Source of the DNA: Desulforhopalus sp. IMCC35007
GTDB taxonomy: Bacteria > Desulfobacterota > Desulfobulbia > Desulfobulbales > Desulfocapsaceae
Length of the DNA stretch: 64,000 nucleotides
Assembly: GCF_005116575.1 (NCBI RefSeq)
Contig: NZ_SWCN01000022.1
Span: 24,468 to 88,467, forward strand
Reading direction: 5' to 3'
A program made the translations under genes and the position numbers. Of this stretch, positions 1 to 9,635 are shown one piece after another; position 1 is the stretch's first letter; each line of letters opens with the position of its first letter. Below the pieces are notes generated by a model. It had not been told where the DNA came from, did no database searches, and saw only the letters and a list, made by a program, of their open reading frames with translations.

Positions 1-852
1 CTGGTTGGACTCAACGTTCTGAACAATGGTTACCTTGGAGTTTTTGAGCAATTTTCGCTCGTTATCAGAGAGATGGATACAGTGTCCCAGAATAGATTTG
101 CTGAGTTCCAAGGCACCGGTATCGTGCAATCGCTCAACAACTCGTTTCCCGTAGGTAGCCTCGGAGTGGGCTTGATCAGATTTGTCCTCGGCCACATGAA
201 TATGCAGGCCGGTTTCATGTTTTTTGGCAAGAGCAATGGAATCGCTCAGTAATTTCTCACCCACAGTAAAAGAGGCGTGCAACCCTACATGTCCAGGCCG
301 ACCTGAAGCAAGAAAGGCATCGGTTTCAGCAAGCCCCTGTTCTCTTATTTTTTCACCATCACGGTCAGACATCTCATAGCAGAGCATGTGGGAAATACCA
401 ACCCGATCAAAAGCTTTGGCAATAATCTCGAGAGAACCATCAATGGCAAAGGGAGAGGCATGATGATCTATGCAAAAAGTGACGCCGCTCTTGGCGCAGT
501 AGATGGCCGATGCCAGGGCACTGGCCTCGATCATCTCCAGATCCAGGCGTTTGTCTATATGCCACCAGACATATTCGAGTATTTCAGGGAAATTAGTCGG
601 GATACTTCTGGGAGCAGGCATTCCTCTGGCCAGCGTCGAATAGATGTGGTGATGTCCGCAGCCAAAGGCTTTTGTGACATATTTCCCCTGGCAGTCAATG
701 ACAGAATCACCTGATGCGAGAGCATCAACTCCTGGAATCCTTGAAGATAAGCTGATTGAGCCAGTCGGGCCTGCTTCAACTGCCAGATCGGTGCTGCTGA
801 TTTTAAAATTCTGCCAGTCTATAAACTTCGCGTCTTTTAAATATAAGGTCAT
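1..852 (-). CDS. ssnA: SsnA-like amidohydrolase (putative aminohydrolase of purine catabolism), 3' end cut by window edge
   Basis: The reading frame is open from an ATG at 852 to base 1 (284 codons), so the C-terminus lies outside the window. A purine-rich GGGGAG ribosome site stands 3-5 bases before the ATG. The protein has an amidohydrolase fold: a metal-binding GCGHHHIYS segment near residue 65, then WWHIDKRLD, IDHHASPFAIDGSL and a later HIHVAED segment. The WWxxDrxLD and DHHASPxxIxGSL pattern is what I recall of E. coli SsnA, a guanine-deaminase-like enzyme required in the anaerobic purine/urate cluster. The exact substrate is not established. It is the last gene visible of the minus-strand purine block, just downstream of the XdhD-like gene. 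It could also be another ATZ/TRZ-type deaminase, but the neighbourhood favours SsnA. Confidence 0.85.
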   Translation of the reverse strand, partial: MTLYLKDAKFIDWQNFKISSTDLAVEAGPTGSISLSSRIPGVDALASGDSVIDCQGKYVTKAFGCGHHHIYSTLARGMPAPRSIPTNFPEILEYVWWHIDKRLDLEMIEASALASAIYCAKSGVTFCIDHHASPFAIDGSLEIIAKAFDRVGISHMLCYEMSDRDGEKIREQGLAETDAFLASGRPGHVGLHASFTVGEKLLSDSIALAKKHETGLHIHVAEDKSDQAHSEATYGKRVVERLHDTGALELSKSILGHCIHLSDNERKLLKNSKVTIVQNVESNQ

Positions 853-1008
853 GGTCTCCCCCCGGGATAAATGTTTCTCGTTTACTGTTTGATCTCTCTT
901 TTACTCATAATAAACTCGTTAATAGCTTATTCAGAGCTTCAGATGGCTCAGTCCAAAAATTTGATGTTCAGGTAAGGTAGACTTCGGATCGGAATTTTTA
1001 CGACGCCA

Positions 1009-3576
1009 TCATTCTTCCTTTTTTTTCGTTGGTAAAAGAGGCAGCGAGCGACGTCTGACACCGTCATAACTATAGTAGCTGTTGGCTATTGCAGCGGGCG
1101 TCGGGATTGAGGCGATTTCCCCAACTCCTTTTGCCCCGAAAGGCCCCGAACTATCAGGGCATTCCACCCCTATTACTGTAATTTCCGGCATGTCTTTTGC
1201 CTTGGGAAGCCCAAGTTTGGCCATCCGGTCGGAGGTGAGCTTGCCGTCTTTTACTGGAAAATTTTCACTCAGCGCATAGCCCATTCCCATGACGACGCCG
1301 CCTTCGATCTGCCCTTCAAAAAGCGTCGGGTTGATGATCTTGCCTCCATCGTGGGCGGCATGGACGCTTTGCAGTTTGCCGTCCTCATCGAGGATAGCCA
1401 GGTGAACCGCATAGCCATAGGAAAAATGGCTGATTATATTACCTACAACCTCATGGCTGGTGGTCCAGTCTACCGTGTAGGTTGCGAAATATTCTTTACC
1501 TACAAGCTCAGCCAGGCTGTTATCTGCCAAATCATTTTTAAGTTTTTCAGCCGCGAGAATCGTTGAATTTCCTAAAAGAACGGTTCCTCGACTGGCGGTA
1601 GTCGCCCCTCCCCTTGCCCCCCCGCTGGTGGCCGATTTGACTTCAATTGCAACACTGTCATCCAGGCCGCACACCTCGCCGAGTACCTGCCTTGCAACCG
1701 TATCTATCCCTTGGCCCATCTCACTCCAGCCATGATAGAGTTCTATTTTATCGGGAGCGACAATTTTTAATTTTGTGTCGCTGATTTCCTCTATCCCGTT
1801 GCCGATTCCACAGTTCTTTATGGCACAGGCTAGTCCCGCATATTTTGCACCTTTGAATGCATCTTTGACTGATTCAAGGCATTCGCGCAGGCCTACACCA
1901 TCTTTAAGAACATGGCCGGTAGTCGTCATACGTCCGACGTCCAGCGCATTATCATATCGGAACTGGTATTTATCAAAGCCGCCTTTGGTGCATAGCTCAT
2001 CCACCATGGACTCCATGGCAAAATTGGATTGGCTGACTCCAAAACCTCGAAAGGCCCCGGCTACGGGATTATTGGTATAGTAGGCTTCTGAGATAACATC
2101 TACATTTGGAATATGGTAGGCAGCCCCTGCATGGGTGCCGGTTCTGCCGACAACTGCGGCGCCCATAGAGGCATAGGCTCCTGTATCCCCAATTATTCTG
2201 GCCTTGAGGCCGGTCAGCATACCTTTTTCATCACAGGCGAGTGTATAATTCATCTTCATCCTGTGCCGTTTTGGATGCATGCGCAGAGATTCAGGGCGAG
2301 AAAGTCTTACCCGAACCGGTCGCTGCAGTACCATTGCTGCAAGTGCTGCGTGGTGCTGGACTGTAAGATCTTCCTTGCCGCCAAAGGCTCCACCTGCAGA
2401 CATCAGTACAATATCGACCTTCTCTTCCTCCAATGCCAGGATAGAGGCGATCTGACCACGATCTTTATAGAGAGCCTGACTTTGTGAGTAGACGATCAGC
2501 CCCCCTTTACCGTCGGGTAAACTAATAGACGCTTCAGTCTCCAAAAATCCATGTTCAATAAAAGGGGTTTCAAACTGCCCTTCAACCACATAGGCTGATT
2601 TACTGAAAACATCCTCTATCGCCTTGCCGCGACAGACAACAGTTTCTTTGAGAAGGTTTCCCCCTTCATGGATCAGAATTTTTGAATCCCTGGCTTCACT
2701 CATTTCGGTAAGTGGCTCAAGGACTTCATAATCTATCTTAATTTTTTCTACCGCAGCTCTGGCAATGGCTTCAGTTTCAGCAACAACACAGGCAAGGACA
2801 TCTCCGATACACCTGGTGGTCTCACCTTCCAGCACCATCATCGGCCAGTCTTTGACGGAAAGACCCTGAAATCGTTCTCCTGGTATGTCAGCTCCGGTAA
2901 AGACCCGGATAACTCCTTCAATTTTCTCTACCGCAGCCACATCGATTTTTTTGACAACGGCGCGGGGGTGCTCACTGAAACAAAGAGCACCATGGCACAT
3001 ATTATCAACCTTCATATCGGCCACATATGGACCGATTCCAAGAGCTTTCTCATAGGCCTCTACTTTTGGGTAGGAGTAGCCTATCCCGGTACGACTTTCC
3101 CACTCAACCTCCGAGTTTTCACGCAGGGCTTTAGCCGCAAGAAGAATACCGTCGATAATCTTGGAATAACCGGTACAGCGGCAGATGTTGACATTGAGTG
3201 CCTTTATGACGTCAGCGCGGCTTGGATCGGGGTTGTTTTCAAGGAGAATTTTTGCCCGTGCAAGAAAGCCCGGGGTACAGAAGCCACACTGTACCGCACC
3301 TTTTAAAACAAAGGCACGAGCCAGGGTACGACGAACATTTTCTGGAAACCCTTCGATGGTGATAACAGCTTTACCCGCTACCCGCGTCATCTTCGTGGCA
3401 CAGGCCAAAGTCGGCTTACCACCCATTTCCACCAGACAGGCTCCACATGCAGCCTGCCCCGAACATCCGTCTTTAGCGGAGGTTATTCCTTGCTCATTTC
3501 TTAAGAAGTTGAGCAGGGATAGATTTTCGTCACCGGAGTACGTTGTTTCTGTTCCGTTGAGTGTGAAAGTAATCAT
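1009..3576 (-). CDS. xdhD: XdhD-like / selenium-dependent xanthine dehydrogenase family protein (fused [2Fe-2S] and molybdopterin domains)
   Basis: This 855-residue molybdenum hydroxylase joins in one chain what XdhA and XdhC hold separately. Residues 1-75 form a plant-type [2Fe-2S] domain with Cys38, Cys44, Cys47 and Cys59. Residues 80-150 form the second [2Fe-2S] domain with QCGFCTPGF and CRCTGY. The rest is the a/b-hammerhead and molybdopterin-binding region, with GGAFGGKED and a C-terminal PFGAKGVGE segment carrying the expected catalytic Glu. This fused layout and length fit the selenium-dependent XDH family and E. coli XdhD, thought to oxidise hypoxanthine or related purines. No FAD domain is present, so it probably shares an FAD partner such as XdhB here. 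The site GGAGGT lies 5 bases before the ATG. No UGA codon interrupts it: selenium in this family is a cofactor ligand, not selenocysteine. Confidence 0.88.
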   Translation of the reverse strand: MITFTLNGTETTYSGDENLSLLNFLRNEQGITSAKDGCSGQAACGACLVEMGGKPTLACATKMTRVAGKAVITIEGFPENVRRTLARAFVLKGAVQCGFCTPGFLARAKILLENNPDPSRADVIKALNVNICRCTGYSKIIDGILLAAKALRENSEVEWESRTGIGYSYPKVEAYEKALGIGPYVADMKVDNMCHGALCFSEHPRAVVKKIDVAAVEKIEGVIRVFTGADIPGERFQGLSVKDWPMMVLEGETTRCIGDVLACVVAETEAIARAAVEKIKIDYEVLEPLTEMSEARDSKILIHEGGNLLKETVVCRGKAIEDVFSKSAYVVEGQFETPFIEHGFLETEASISLPDGKGGLIVYSQSQALYKDRGQIASILALEEEKVDIVLMSAGGAFGGKEDLTVQHHAALAAMVLQRPVRVRLSRPESLRMHPKRHRMKMNYTLACDEKGMLTGLKARIIGDTGAYASMGAAVVGRTGTHAGAAYHIPNVDVISEAYYTNNPVAGAFRGFGVSQSNFAMESMVDELCTKGGFDKYQFRYDNALDVGRMTTTGHVLKDGVGLRECLESVKDAFKGAKYAGLACAIKNCGIGNGIEEISDTKLKIVAPDKIELYHGWSEMGQGIDTVARQVLGEVCGLDDSVAIEVKSATSGGARGGATTASRGTVLLGNSTILAAEKLKNDLADNSLAELVGKEYFATYTVDWTTSHEVVGNIISHFSYGYAVHLAILDEDGKLQSVHAAHDGGKIINPTLFEGQIEGGVVMGMGYALSENFPVKDGKLTSDRMAKLGLPKAKDMPEITVIGVECPDSSGPFGAKGVGEIASIPTPAAIANSYYSYDGVRRRSLPLLPTKKKEE

Positions 3577-3656
3577 ATTAACCTCCGATCATCTTTAAAA
3601 TGTTATGGCGTAGCCTGATACCTGCGCCAGGCCTGCGCAGCATTCATTTCATTTTT

Positions 3657-4037
3657 TTATTGAGCAATTGCAATAGCTTCAACTTCGACCAGTACACCTT
3701 TTGGTAATTTATCTACGGCAACGCAGGATCTCGCTGGAGCTTTATCGGTGAAGTACTTCGCATACACTGCATTAAAGGCAGCGAAATCAGCCATGTTGTC
3801 GAGAAAACACGTGGTCTTGACCACGCTGTCAACAGATGCACCACCCGCCTTTAATACCGCCACGAGATTATCCATGACTCGTGTCGTCTGAACGGTGATA
3901 TCACCATCCACTACCTCACCTGAAACCGGATCAAGTGGAATCTGACCGGATGTGAAAAGCATGTTGCCATGCTTAACTGCCTGACTGTATGGCCCAATCG
4001 CTGCTGGAGACTCTGTGGTATTAATTATCTCTTTCAT
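3657..4037 (-). CDS. ridA: RidA family enamine/imine deaminase
   Basis: At 126 residues this is a full-length RidA/YjgF/UK114 protein. It has the family features IGPYSQAVK near the N-terminus, SGQIPLDP, and ARSCVAVDKLPKG, whose Arg is the conserved substrate-binding residue. RidA hydrolyses 2-aminoacrylate and related enamines released by PLP-dependent lyases. The operon also encodes YgeX, a PLP lyase that makes such an intermediate from 2,3-diaminopropionate, so RidA probably clears it here. The E. coli purine cluster has no RidA at this place, so this gene is an addition to the known layout. The function call is firm; the link to YgeX is inference. Confidence 0.92.
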   Translation of the reverse strand: MKEIINTTESPAAIGPYSQAVKHGNMLFTSGQIPLDPVSGEVVDGDITVQTTRVMDNLVAVLKAGGASVDSVVKTTCFLDNMADFAAFNAVYAKYFTDKAPARSCVAVDKLPKGVLVEVEAIAIAQ

Positions 4038-4130
4038 TGTTATGTCGCTCCTTTACTACAAAATACAAAGATAAATTCGAAGTTCGCTGATGGCTCTGGA
4101 AAAAGTTTGATAGACGAGGCGTAGTATTTT

Positions 4131-4174
4131 TTGAAGCTTCGCGACTCTACACATAGTGTGTCGCGAAGCTTCAA
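4131..4174. repeat. Long imperfect inverted repeat (hairpin) between ridA and ygeW
   Basis: A 14-base arm at 4131-4144 (TTGAAGCTTCGCGA) pairs perfectly with 4161-4174. Inside, ACACA (4149-4153) pairs with TGTGT (4157-4161), so the fold is one long stem with a short CTCT bulge. On the minus strand it follows ygeW by about 45 bases, but A residues rather than T residues follow it there, so it is not a standard intrinsic terminator. It may stabilise or process the polycistronic mRNA. Confidence 0.6.
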
Positions 4175-4219
4175 TAACCTTGCAACAAAGTAAATCAGAC
4201 TTTTTTCGGGTCCATCAAT

Positions 4220-5416
4220 TTATCGGATTCTGGCCTCACCTTTAGCTAGCATTGCATTCAATGTATCCGCAGGACATTTAGCCTTGGCCAGCATCATCAT
4301 AGCTGCGATAATATAAGGCTTATAGCTCGCTTCCATATACATTGGTTTGCGGTATCTATCGAAAACACTGGCAGCTACCTCGCCTTCTGTGCAGCTTACA
4401 CCACTGATGTCTGCTGGCAGACAATGCATATAAAGGGCTTCCCCCTCATGGGTCGTTGACATCAGTGACTCAGTGCATTCCCAGTTCTTATGCTCAGCAT
4501 TTTGCTTAAGCAATTCTTTCTCCAGATCCTTAATACCTTCCTGATCGCCCGCACCATAAAGGTCGGTACGTTTTTCCATAGCTGAGAATGGGGCCCAGCT
4601 CTTAGGATAAACAATATGTGCGCCATCGAAAGCTTCTTCCATGGAGTTACTTTTGGTAAACGAACCACCACATTTTGCTGCGTTTTTAGTAGCAATCGCC
4701 TCGACTTCAGGCATAACCTCGTAACCTTCAGGATGAGCGAGAGAGACTTCCATTCCAAAGCGCGTCATGAGGCCGATTATACCCTGGGGTACTGAGAGCG
4801 GCTTGCCATAAGATGGGCTGTAGGCCCAGGTCATAGCGAGCTTCTTGCCTTTAAGATTTTCTACACCACCGAAATGGTTGATCAGGTGGAGCATATCTGC
4901 CATCGACTGGGTTGGGTGATCAATATCACACTGAAGGTTAACCAGAGTTGGACGCTGCTCAAGTATACCTTCCTGATAACCTTGTTGTACGGCTTCTGAC
5001 ACCTCACGCATGTAGGCGTTCCCTTTGCCAATGTACATATCATCGCGGATACCAATCACATCGGCCATAAAAGAAACCATGTTTGCGGTTTCGCGTACGG
5101 TCTCACCATGTGCTACCTGGGACTTTCCTTCATCGAGATCCTGCATCGTTAGTCCAAGTGCGTTACAGGCACTGGCGTAGCTAAAACGTGTTCTGGTGGA
5201 CTGATCGCGGAACAGGGAAATACCTAACCCTGAGTCAAACATTTTGGTGGAAATGTTTCTCTGACGCATACCGCGAAGGATATCGGCGACCAGAAAGGTG
5301 GCCATAACTTCCTGGTCGCTTTTCTCCCAAGTAAGAAGAAAGTCGTTCATGTACATGTCTTTATAGTTGAGCTGGGCCAGTTTTTTTATAAGACCTTTGA
5401 TTCTAGCGTTATCCAT
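4220..5416 (-). CDS. ygeW: YgeW, knotted-fold carbamoyltransferase family protein
   Basis: This 398-residue member of the aspartate/ornithine carbamoyltransferase superfamily matches the YgeW family in length and motifs. It has the carbamoyl-phosphate loop STRTR at residues 73-77, a GESxxVAHGET-like region soon after, HPTQ near residue 168 and HCLPADISG near residue 335. YgeW proteins sit in selenium-linked purine clusters. Their amine substrate is not settled, and the reverse (phosphorolytic) direction would give carbamoyl phosphate for the carbamate kinase encoded immediately upstream. AGGAGA lies 7 bases before the ATG. A separate classic ornithine carbamoyltransferase exists at 20.1 kb, so this protein need not serve arginine synthesis. 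Confidence 0.92.
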   Translation of the reverse strand: MDNARIKGLIKKLAQLNYKDMYMNDFLLTWEKSDQEVMATFLVADILRGMRQRNISTKMFDSGLGISLFRDQSTRTRFSYASACNALGLTMQDLDEGKSQVAHGETVRETANMVSFMADVIGIRDDMYIGKGNAYMREVSEAVQQGYQEGILEQRPTLVNLQCDIDHPTQSMADMLHLINHFGGVENLKGKKLAMTWAYSPSYGKPLSVPQGIIGLMTRFGMEVSLAHPEGYEVMPEVEAIATKNAAKCGGSFTKSNSMEEAFDGAHIVYPKSWAPFSAMEKRTDLYGAGDQEGIKDLEKELLKQNAEHKNWECTESLMSTTHEGEALYMHCLPADISGVSCTEGEVAASVFDRYRKPMYMEASYKPYIIAAMMMLAKAKCPADTLNAMLAKGEARIR

Positions 5417-5490
5417 AGTGGTGTCTCCTGAAATATTTTTTCGGGTTAATTTTTTTTAAATCATTTTTTTTCTTTTAAAAAAGTGTCTCA

Positions 5491-6444
5491 TCACCCAGGT
5501 ACAATATGAGTACCCTTGCCGCTTCGCACTGCATCGTTGATAAATTCAGGTGCTGTGATAATGACTTCTTTGCCGCCATTTTTCAGAAATTCCAGGGCTG
5601 CCTCAATTTTGGGCAACATGGAACCAGGGGCAAAATGGTTTTCACCAATATATTTTTCAGCCTGACTTACCGTCATGGTACCAATAAGCTCTTGATTGGG
5701 CTTGCCATAATTCAAGGCAACCTGTTCAACCGCTGTCGATATAATGAGCAGATCGGCGCCCAGTTGACCCGCGAGTAAGCTCGAAACAAGATCCTTGTCA
5801 ATTACGGCATCTACTCCATCAAGATCACGACCGTGTTTAACAACAGGAATTCCACCGCCACCTGCCGCAACGACGTGATAGCCCTGGCTGAGAAGCGATT
5901 CGATGACAGGTTTTTCAACAACCTCGATAGGTGCAGGAGAAGGTACGACGCGTCGATATCCTCTGCCTGCATCCTCCACCAGGCTCCAGCTGGGATATTC
6001 TTTTTTGATGGCATCAATCTGAGAAGCGTCAAAGAATTCTCCTACAGGCTTGGCGGGTGTCTTAAAGGCAGGATCATTTTCATCAACGACAACCTGAGTA
6101 ACCACGGTAACACACTGGCCGGCAAGGTTTCTTGCTGCCAGTTCGTTGTTGGTCGCCTGTTGAATCTGGTAACCTATGGAGCCTTGGGTGTCTGCTACGG
6201 CATTGACCAGAGGTACAAGATGGAGGCCGGTGGCCCGACGGGCCACTTCAGATCTCCGCAGGATGAATCCTACCTGGGGTCCATTTCCATGGGAAATAAT
6301 AACCTGGTAGCCCTGACCGATAAGATCGACCACATGGGTTACTGTCGCACGGATCGCATCATGCTGATCTTCAACCTTTTGAAGATCTTTACTTTTGATT
6401 AGCGAGTTTCCGCCAATAGCAACAAAAGCTAACTTTTTTTTCAT
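5491..6444 (-). CDS. arcC: Carbamate kinase (YqeA/ArcC-like)
   Basis: The protein has 317 residues and starts with the family hallmark MKKKLAFVAIGGNSL. Later come SHGNGPQVG near residue 55, and VAAGGGGIPV, a nucleotide/carbamate-binding glycine loop, near residue 205. Carbamate kinase converts carbamoyl phosphate and ADP to ATP, CO2 and NH3, giving the energy-yielding end step of purine breakdown. I chose the ATG at 6444: AGAGG stands 9 bases before it and lysines follow directly. An in-frame ATG at 6462 would add six residues but has no ribosome site. It lies between ygeY and ygeW and corresponds to E. coli yqeA. Confidence 0.93.
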   Translation of the reverse strand: MKKKLAFVAIGGNSLIKSKDLQKVEDQHDAIRATVTHVVDLIGQGYQVIISHGNGPQVGFILRRSEVARRATGLHLVPLVNAVADTQGSIGYQIQQATNNELAARNLAGQCVTVVTQVVVDENDPAFKTPAKPVGEFFDASQIDAIKKEYPSWSLVEDAGRGYRRVVPSPAPIEVVEKPVIESLLSQGYHVVAAGGGGIPVVKHGRDLDGVDAVIDKDLVSSLLAGQLGADLLIISTAVEQVALNYGKPNQELIGTMTVSQAEKYIGENHFAPGSMLPKIEAALEFLKNGGKEVIITAPEFINDAVRSGKGTHIVPG

Positions 6445-6541
6445 AACACTGTACCTCTGCATGCATCGCTTAAAGCTTGTTGTCCTGCAGCGATGCTTTT
6501 CAGGTGTTTTTTGTTAAAGATTATGGTCGAGCAGAACTCGA

Positions 6542-7753
6542 TTATCCTTTGTTGCCGACGTAGATGAGCGGCAGGGCAGCGTAAAAGGCTGCACACTCTA
6601 CCAGGTCAGCTTTCCAGGTCTTCTCGTTTGGTGCATGGGCTTGAGCCTCTTTACCGGGGCCAAAACCTACGCAGGGAATACCGCACATTCCCATGATGGA
6701 GACTCCGTTGGTGGAAAACGTCCACTTATCAACACGGGGCTCCTTGCCAAAAAGAGATTTATAGGTGTCTACGGTTGCCTTGGTTACTTCATGGTCTTCT
6801 GGCAGTACCCACGATGGGAAATAGCACTCGGTGGGATAGACCAGTCCAGTGTAGGCAGGCCTGTCATAATTATACATGGAGACTTTAGCGCCAGCAGCTT
6901 TTACAGCGGGAAGGTCTTCAATCTGCTTGATGGCATAGGGGCCATCTTCACCGGCGGTAAGTCTTCTGTCAATTGAGATGGCACAACTATCAGCCACAGC
7001 ACAACGACTGGGAGAGGTGAAAAATATTTCACTTACGGTAAGAGATCCTTTACCAAGAAAATCATCGGTGATCAGTCTCCCGTGAAGTTCTTCCAGTTCC
7101 CCTAGAATCTTACCCATCTTAAAAATGGCGTTGTCACCACGCTCAGGAGCGGAACCGTGGGCGCTGACTCCAGCGACGTCTACTCTGATTTCCATTCTGC
7201 CACGCTGTCCGCGATAGATACCACCATCGGTCGGCTCTGTAGACACAACAAATTCAGGTTTAAGACCAAATTCCTTGATGATGTACTGCCAGCACAAGCC
7301 GTCACAATCTTCTTCCTGGACTGAGCCGACCACGACCAGAGTGTATTCTCCTGTAAGGTCCAGATCTTTTATGATTTTACCTGCATACACCATGGAAGCC
7401 ATACCACCTTCCTGGTCGCTGGTACCACGACCACCGATTGTCTCCTCGTCTTCATAACCTTCGTACGGGTCAAACGTCCAGTTAGCCATGTTGCCGACGC
7501 CGACGGTGTCGATGTGTGCATCCATTGCGATAACATGTTTTCCGCTGCCAATCGAACCCAGGACATTGCCCATAGGATCAATTTCGACCTTATCAAAGCC
7601 TACCTTTTTCATTTCCTCTGCGATCCTGGCAACAACTTTTTCTTCATCACAGCTTTCGCTGGGAATACGTACCATATCCCGCAGAAAAGCGGTCATCTGG
7701 GGCTTATACTTTTCTGCAAGTGCATTGATTTTATCGAAATCTAATTTGGACAT
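6542..7753 (-). CDS. ygeY: YgeY family selenium metabolism-linked hydrolase (M20 peptidase superfamily)
   Basis: This 403-residue M20-type metallohydrolase has the two-metal site residues in order: AMDAHIDTV near 70, [10 protein letters not shown] near 105 and [12 protein letters not shown] near 140. A dimerisation domain with [13 protein letters not shown] follows near 185. The YgeY family is a fixed member of selenium-associated purine clusters and probably hydrolyses an amide-type intermediate; its substrate is not proven. I chose the ATG at 7753 because AGGAGG lies 7 bases upstream and MSKLDF starts the family homology. The open frame continues upstream to 7975 but overlaps the 3' end of ygeX and reads as non-coding. 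It lies 73 bases after ygeX. Confidence 0.93.
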   Translation of the reverse strand: MSKLDFDKINALAEKYKPQMTAFLRDMVRIPSESCDEEKVVARIAEEMKKVGFDKVEIDPMGNVLGSIGSGKHVIAMDAHIDTVGVGNMANWTFDPYEGYEDEETIGGRGTSDQEGGMASMVYAGKIIKDLDLTGEYTLVVVGSVQEEDCDGLCWQYIIKEFGLKPEFVVSTEPTDGGIYRGQRGRMEIRVDVAGVSAHGSAPERGDNAIFKMGKILGELEELHGRLITDDFLGKGSLTVSEIFFTSPSRCAVADSCAISIDRRLTAGEDGPYAIKQIEDLPAVKAAGAKVSMYNYDRPAYTGLVYPTECYFPSWVLPEDHEVTKATVDTYKSLFGKEPRVDKWTFSTNGVSIMGMCGIPCVGFGPGKEAQAHAPNEKTWKADLVECAAFYAALPLIYVGNKG

Positions 7754-7826
7754 TTTTATTCCTCCTGGAATTGAGATTTGAGCAAAAACTGACCGTTTAC
7801 AGCTCGGTGGGTTTTTTTTGAATAGT

Positions 7827-9056
7827 TTATTTTTTAGGCGATATTGCTGGGTATTTCCCGTGCCATAGGATTTCTCGATAATTAACAGGATCAGTGGCTC
7901 CCTCAGTGTTAAATAACAATATCTTTGAGTTAGCTCCGATTTTGAGATTTTCCTTGATCTCGGCAAAATCATCATTGGTGGTTAAAAGCTCAAGTAGCCC
8001 GATACCAACAGAGCCAGACTCTCCGGCCTCTATAGCTTTGTCACCACAAATAGGGTTAGCGAGGATACGTATGCCATTGGCAGCTACATAATTATCACAA
8101 CGTACATAGCAGCTAGGACGATCCCTTAAAATCGGCCAGCCAAAGGTGTTGACCTCCCCACAGGCAAGTCCTGCCATAATAGTTTCAAGGTCACCAGTCA
8201 CTGCGTGGGGTTTACCGTCTCCGGCTGCAGCTGAGGCAAATACGCAGGCTGAATTATTCGGCTCCATAATGATAAAGAGAGGTGGGTTCTCACGGTATTT
8301 ATTAGATATACAAGCGACTACGGCTGCTGCCAGGGCACCGACTCCCGCCTGCACAAACACATGGGTGGCTTCCACCTTTTTTTCTATCATCTGTTCCAGG
8401 GCTTCTTTGCACATGGTCATATAGCCCTGCATGATCCAGAGAGGGATCTCTTCGTAACCTTCCCAGGCGGTATCTTGAATCATATGCCAGCCGTGTTTGG
8501 TGGCCATATCGTTGGCCAAACGGACGGCATCATCATAGTTCAGGTCTGTTACCTCGACAGTGGCTCCGTGGCTCCGAATATTATCAATACGGGACGGAAC
8601 TGTGCCTTTTGGCATATAGATTACGGCTTTTATTCCAAGTTGCTCGGCAGCCCAAGCGATGCCACGGCCGTGGTTACCGTCTGTGGCGGTCGTGAGAGTC
8701 ATATCTTTGATACGTTCGCGAACTTCATCGCTTACCAGGTAATTGTAATCCGTGTCTTCCAGGCGTATCCCCAGTTCCTTGCAAATCAGTCTGGCAACCG
8801 CGTAGCTGCCCCCCAGGACTTTGAAAGCTCTAAGACCAAACCTGGTTGATTCGTCCTTTATAAATATCTCGTCGACACCCCAATACTGAGCGAGTTCTTT
8901 CAGTGCAACAAGTTCTGTAGGACGGTATCCTGGAAGCTGTTTATGAAATTCGAACACTCTGCCGGCAACTTCTTCGGTAAAATTTTTTGGGATGATCTTC
9001 GTTGTTGGGGTCTGGAAAAAGGCCTGGAAATTATAATATGGAATTTCTTTTATCAT
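7827..9056 (-). CDS. ygeX: 2,3-diaminopropionate ammonia-lyase (YgeX/DpaL)
   Basis: This 409-residue fold-type II PLP enzyme carries the PLP Lys79 in AFKVLGGS, the [10 protein letters not shown] loop near 122, and the glycine-rich phosphate-binding region near 240. These match diaminopropionate ammonia-lyase, which converts 2,3-diaminopropionate to pyruvate and two NH3. In the purine cluster it would take the C3-N2 backbone left after ring opening and feed pyruvate to central metabolism. The GAGG site is 8 bases before the ATG. The start codon overlaps the stop of a small upstream ORF as ATGA, suggesting translational coupling. 2-Aminoacrylate formed on the way is the likely target of the RidA encoded in the operon. 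Confidence 0.94.
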   Translation of the reverse strand: MIKEIPYYNFQAFFQTPTTKIIPKNFTEEVAGRVFEFHKQLPGYRPTELVALKELAQYWGVDEIFIKDESTRFGLRAFKVLGGSYAVARLICKELGIRLEDTDYNYLVSDEVRERIKDMTLTTATDGNHGRGIAWAAEQLGIKAVIYMPKGTVPSRIDNIRSHGATVEVTDLNYDDAVRLANDMATKHGWHMIQDTAWEGYEEIPLWIMQGYMTMCKEALEQMIEKKVEATHVFVQAGVGALAAAVVACISNKYRENPPLFIIMEPNNSACVFASAAAGDGKPHAVTGDLETIMAGLACGEVNTFGWPILRDRPSCYVRCDNYVAANGIRILANPICGDKAIEAGESGSVGIGLLELLTTNDDFAEIKENLKIGANSKILLFNTEGATDPVNYREILWHGKYPAISPKK

Positions 9057-9265
9057 TGGGAGACCTCGTGATTGATACCTTGGAAAATAACGGAGGTATT
9101 TGGGGTTGCTGAAGCGGTATCGACTGGTTTCAGCGGAATGAATTCAGAGAAAAGGCTGGAATTTGAAGAAAAACAGGAAGTAGTAAAGAGATAGCCAGAT
9201 AAACCACATGCTGAGCAGGTAAAAAAAATGACATCAGGCGTCAAATTTTGATTCCATATGATCAT
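9053..9265 (-). CDS. Small hypothetical protein translationally coupled to ygeX
   Basis: A 70-codon frame starts with an ATG at 9265, preceded by a strong AGAGGAGG site about 10 bases away, and ends in a TGA that overlaps the ygeX ATG (ATGA). An in-frame start at 9307 exists but has no ribosome site. The peptide has a hydrophobic stretch with CSACGLSGY, is rich in Ser and Thr after that, and matches no family I recognise. The overlap and the ribosome site argue for translation; lack of homology argues for caution. It may be a leader peptide or a small regulator. Confidence 0.4.
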   Translation of the reverse strand: MIIWNQNLTPDVIFFTCSACGLSGYLFTTSCFSSNSSLFSEFIPLKPVDTASATPNTSVIFQGINHEVSQ

Positions 9266-9307
9266 CTTAGTAATGCCTCCTCTACTAACAGTTAGTATGT
9301 GAGACAC

Positions 9308-9635
9308 ACTTTGCCATACAATTAATTGTGCGTCAACTAAAAATTTGTTACTTTGTTTAAAATAAATATTTCCGGAAATTCTGTGAGTAACAGTTTTCTC
9401 CAGACAAAGGACAAAGACCTGCTACGTACACTTTTTTGAAAAAGGTACCGGTGGAAACTCCACTGTATTCTCTTCTTTACCGGTAGGGGGTTCCTTAGGG
9501 AAATGGATGAGAGTGAAAATTACTTTTTGTACAAATCGATCGACGCCAAAGAACTTATTTCTATTAGGTAACTGCCGGAATCCGTGATAGAAGTGAACGG
9601 ATTCTCGGCTTATTTTAAAACTTGCCTGGGCTTGC
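9308..9635. other. Intergenic region between xdhC and the ygeX operon
   Basis: About 330 bases without a convincing gene. It holds the hairpin described at 9574-9609 and an AT-rich part (9320-9380) with the small palindrome CAATTAATTG, which may contain the promoter for the ygeX-to-ssnA transcript on the minus strand. I could not assign a confident -35/-10 pair. Confidence 0.4.
9574..9609 (-). terminator. Hairpin downstream of xdhC
   Basis: GCCG plus GAATCCGT (9574-9585) pairs with ACGGATTC plus CGGC (9597-9609) around one bulged base. It begins 26 bases after the xdhC stop. A T-rich run follows it only on the plus strand, so for the minus-strand operon it is a hairpin without a typical U tract. 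A role in 3' end formation or stability is inferred. Confidence 0.4.

Noticed and set aside
1009..3576. Possible selenocysteine in the XdhD-like enzyme
   Set aside because: The gene has no internal UGA. Selenium in this family is a labile ligand at the molybdenum site, not a coded residue.
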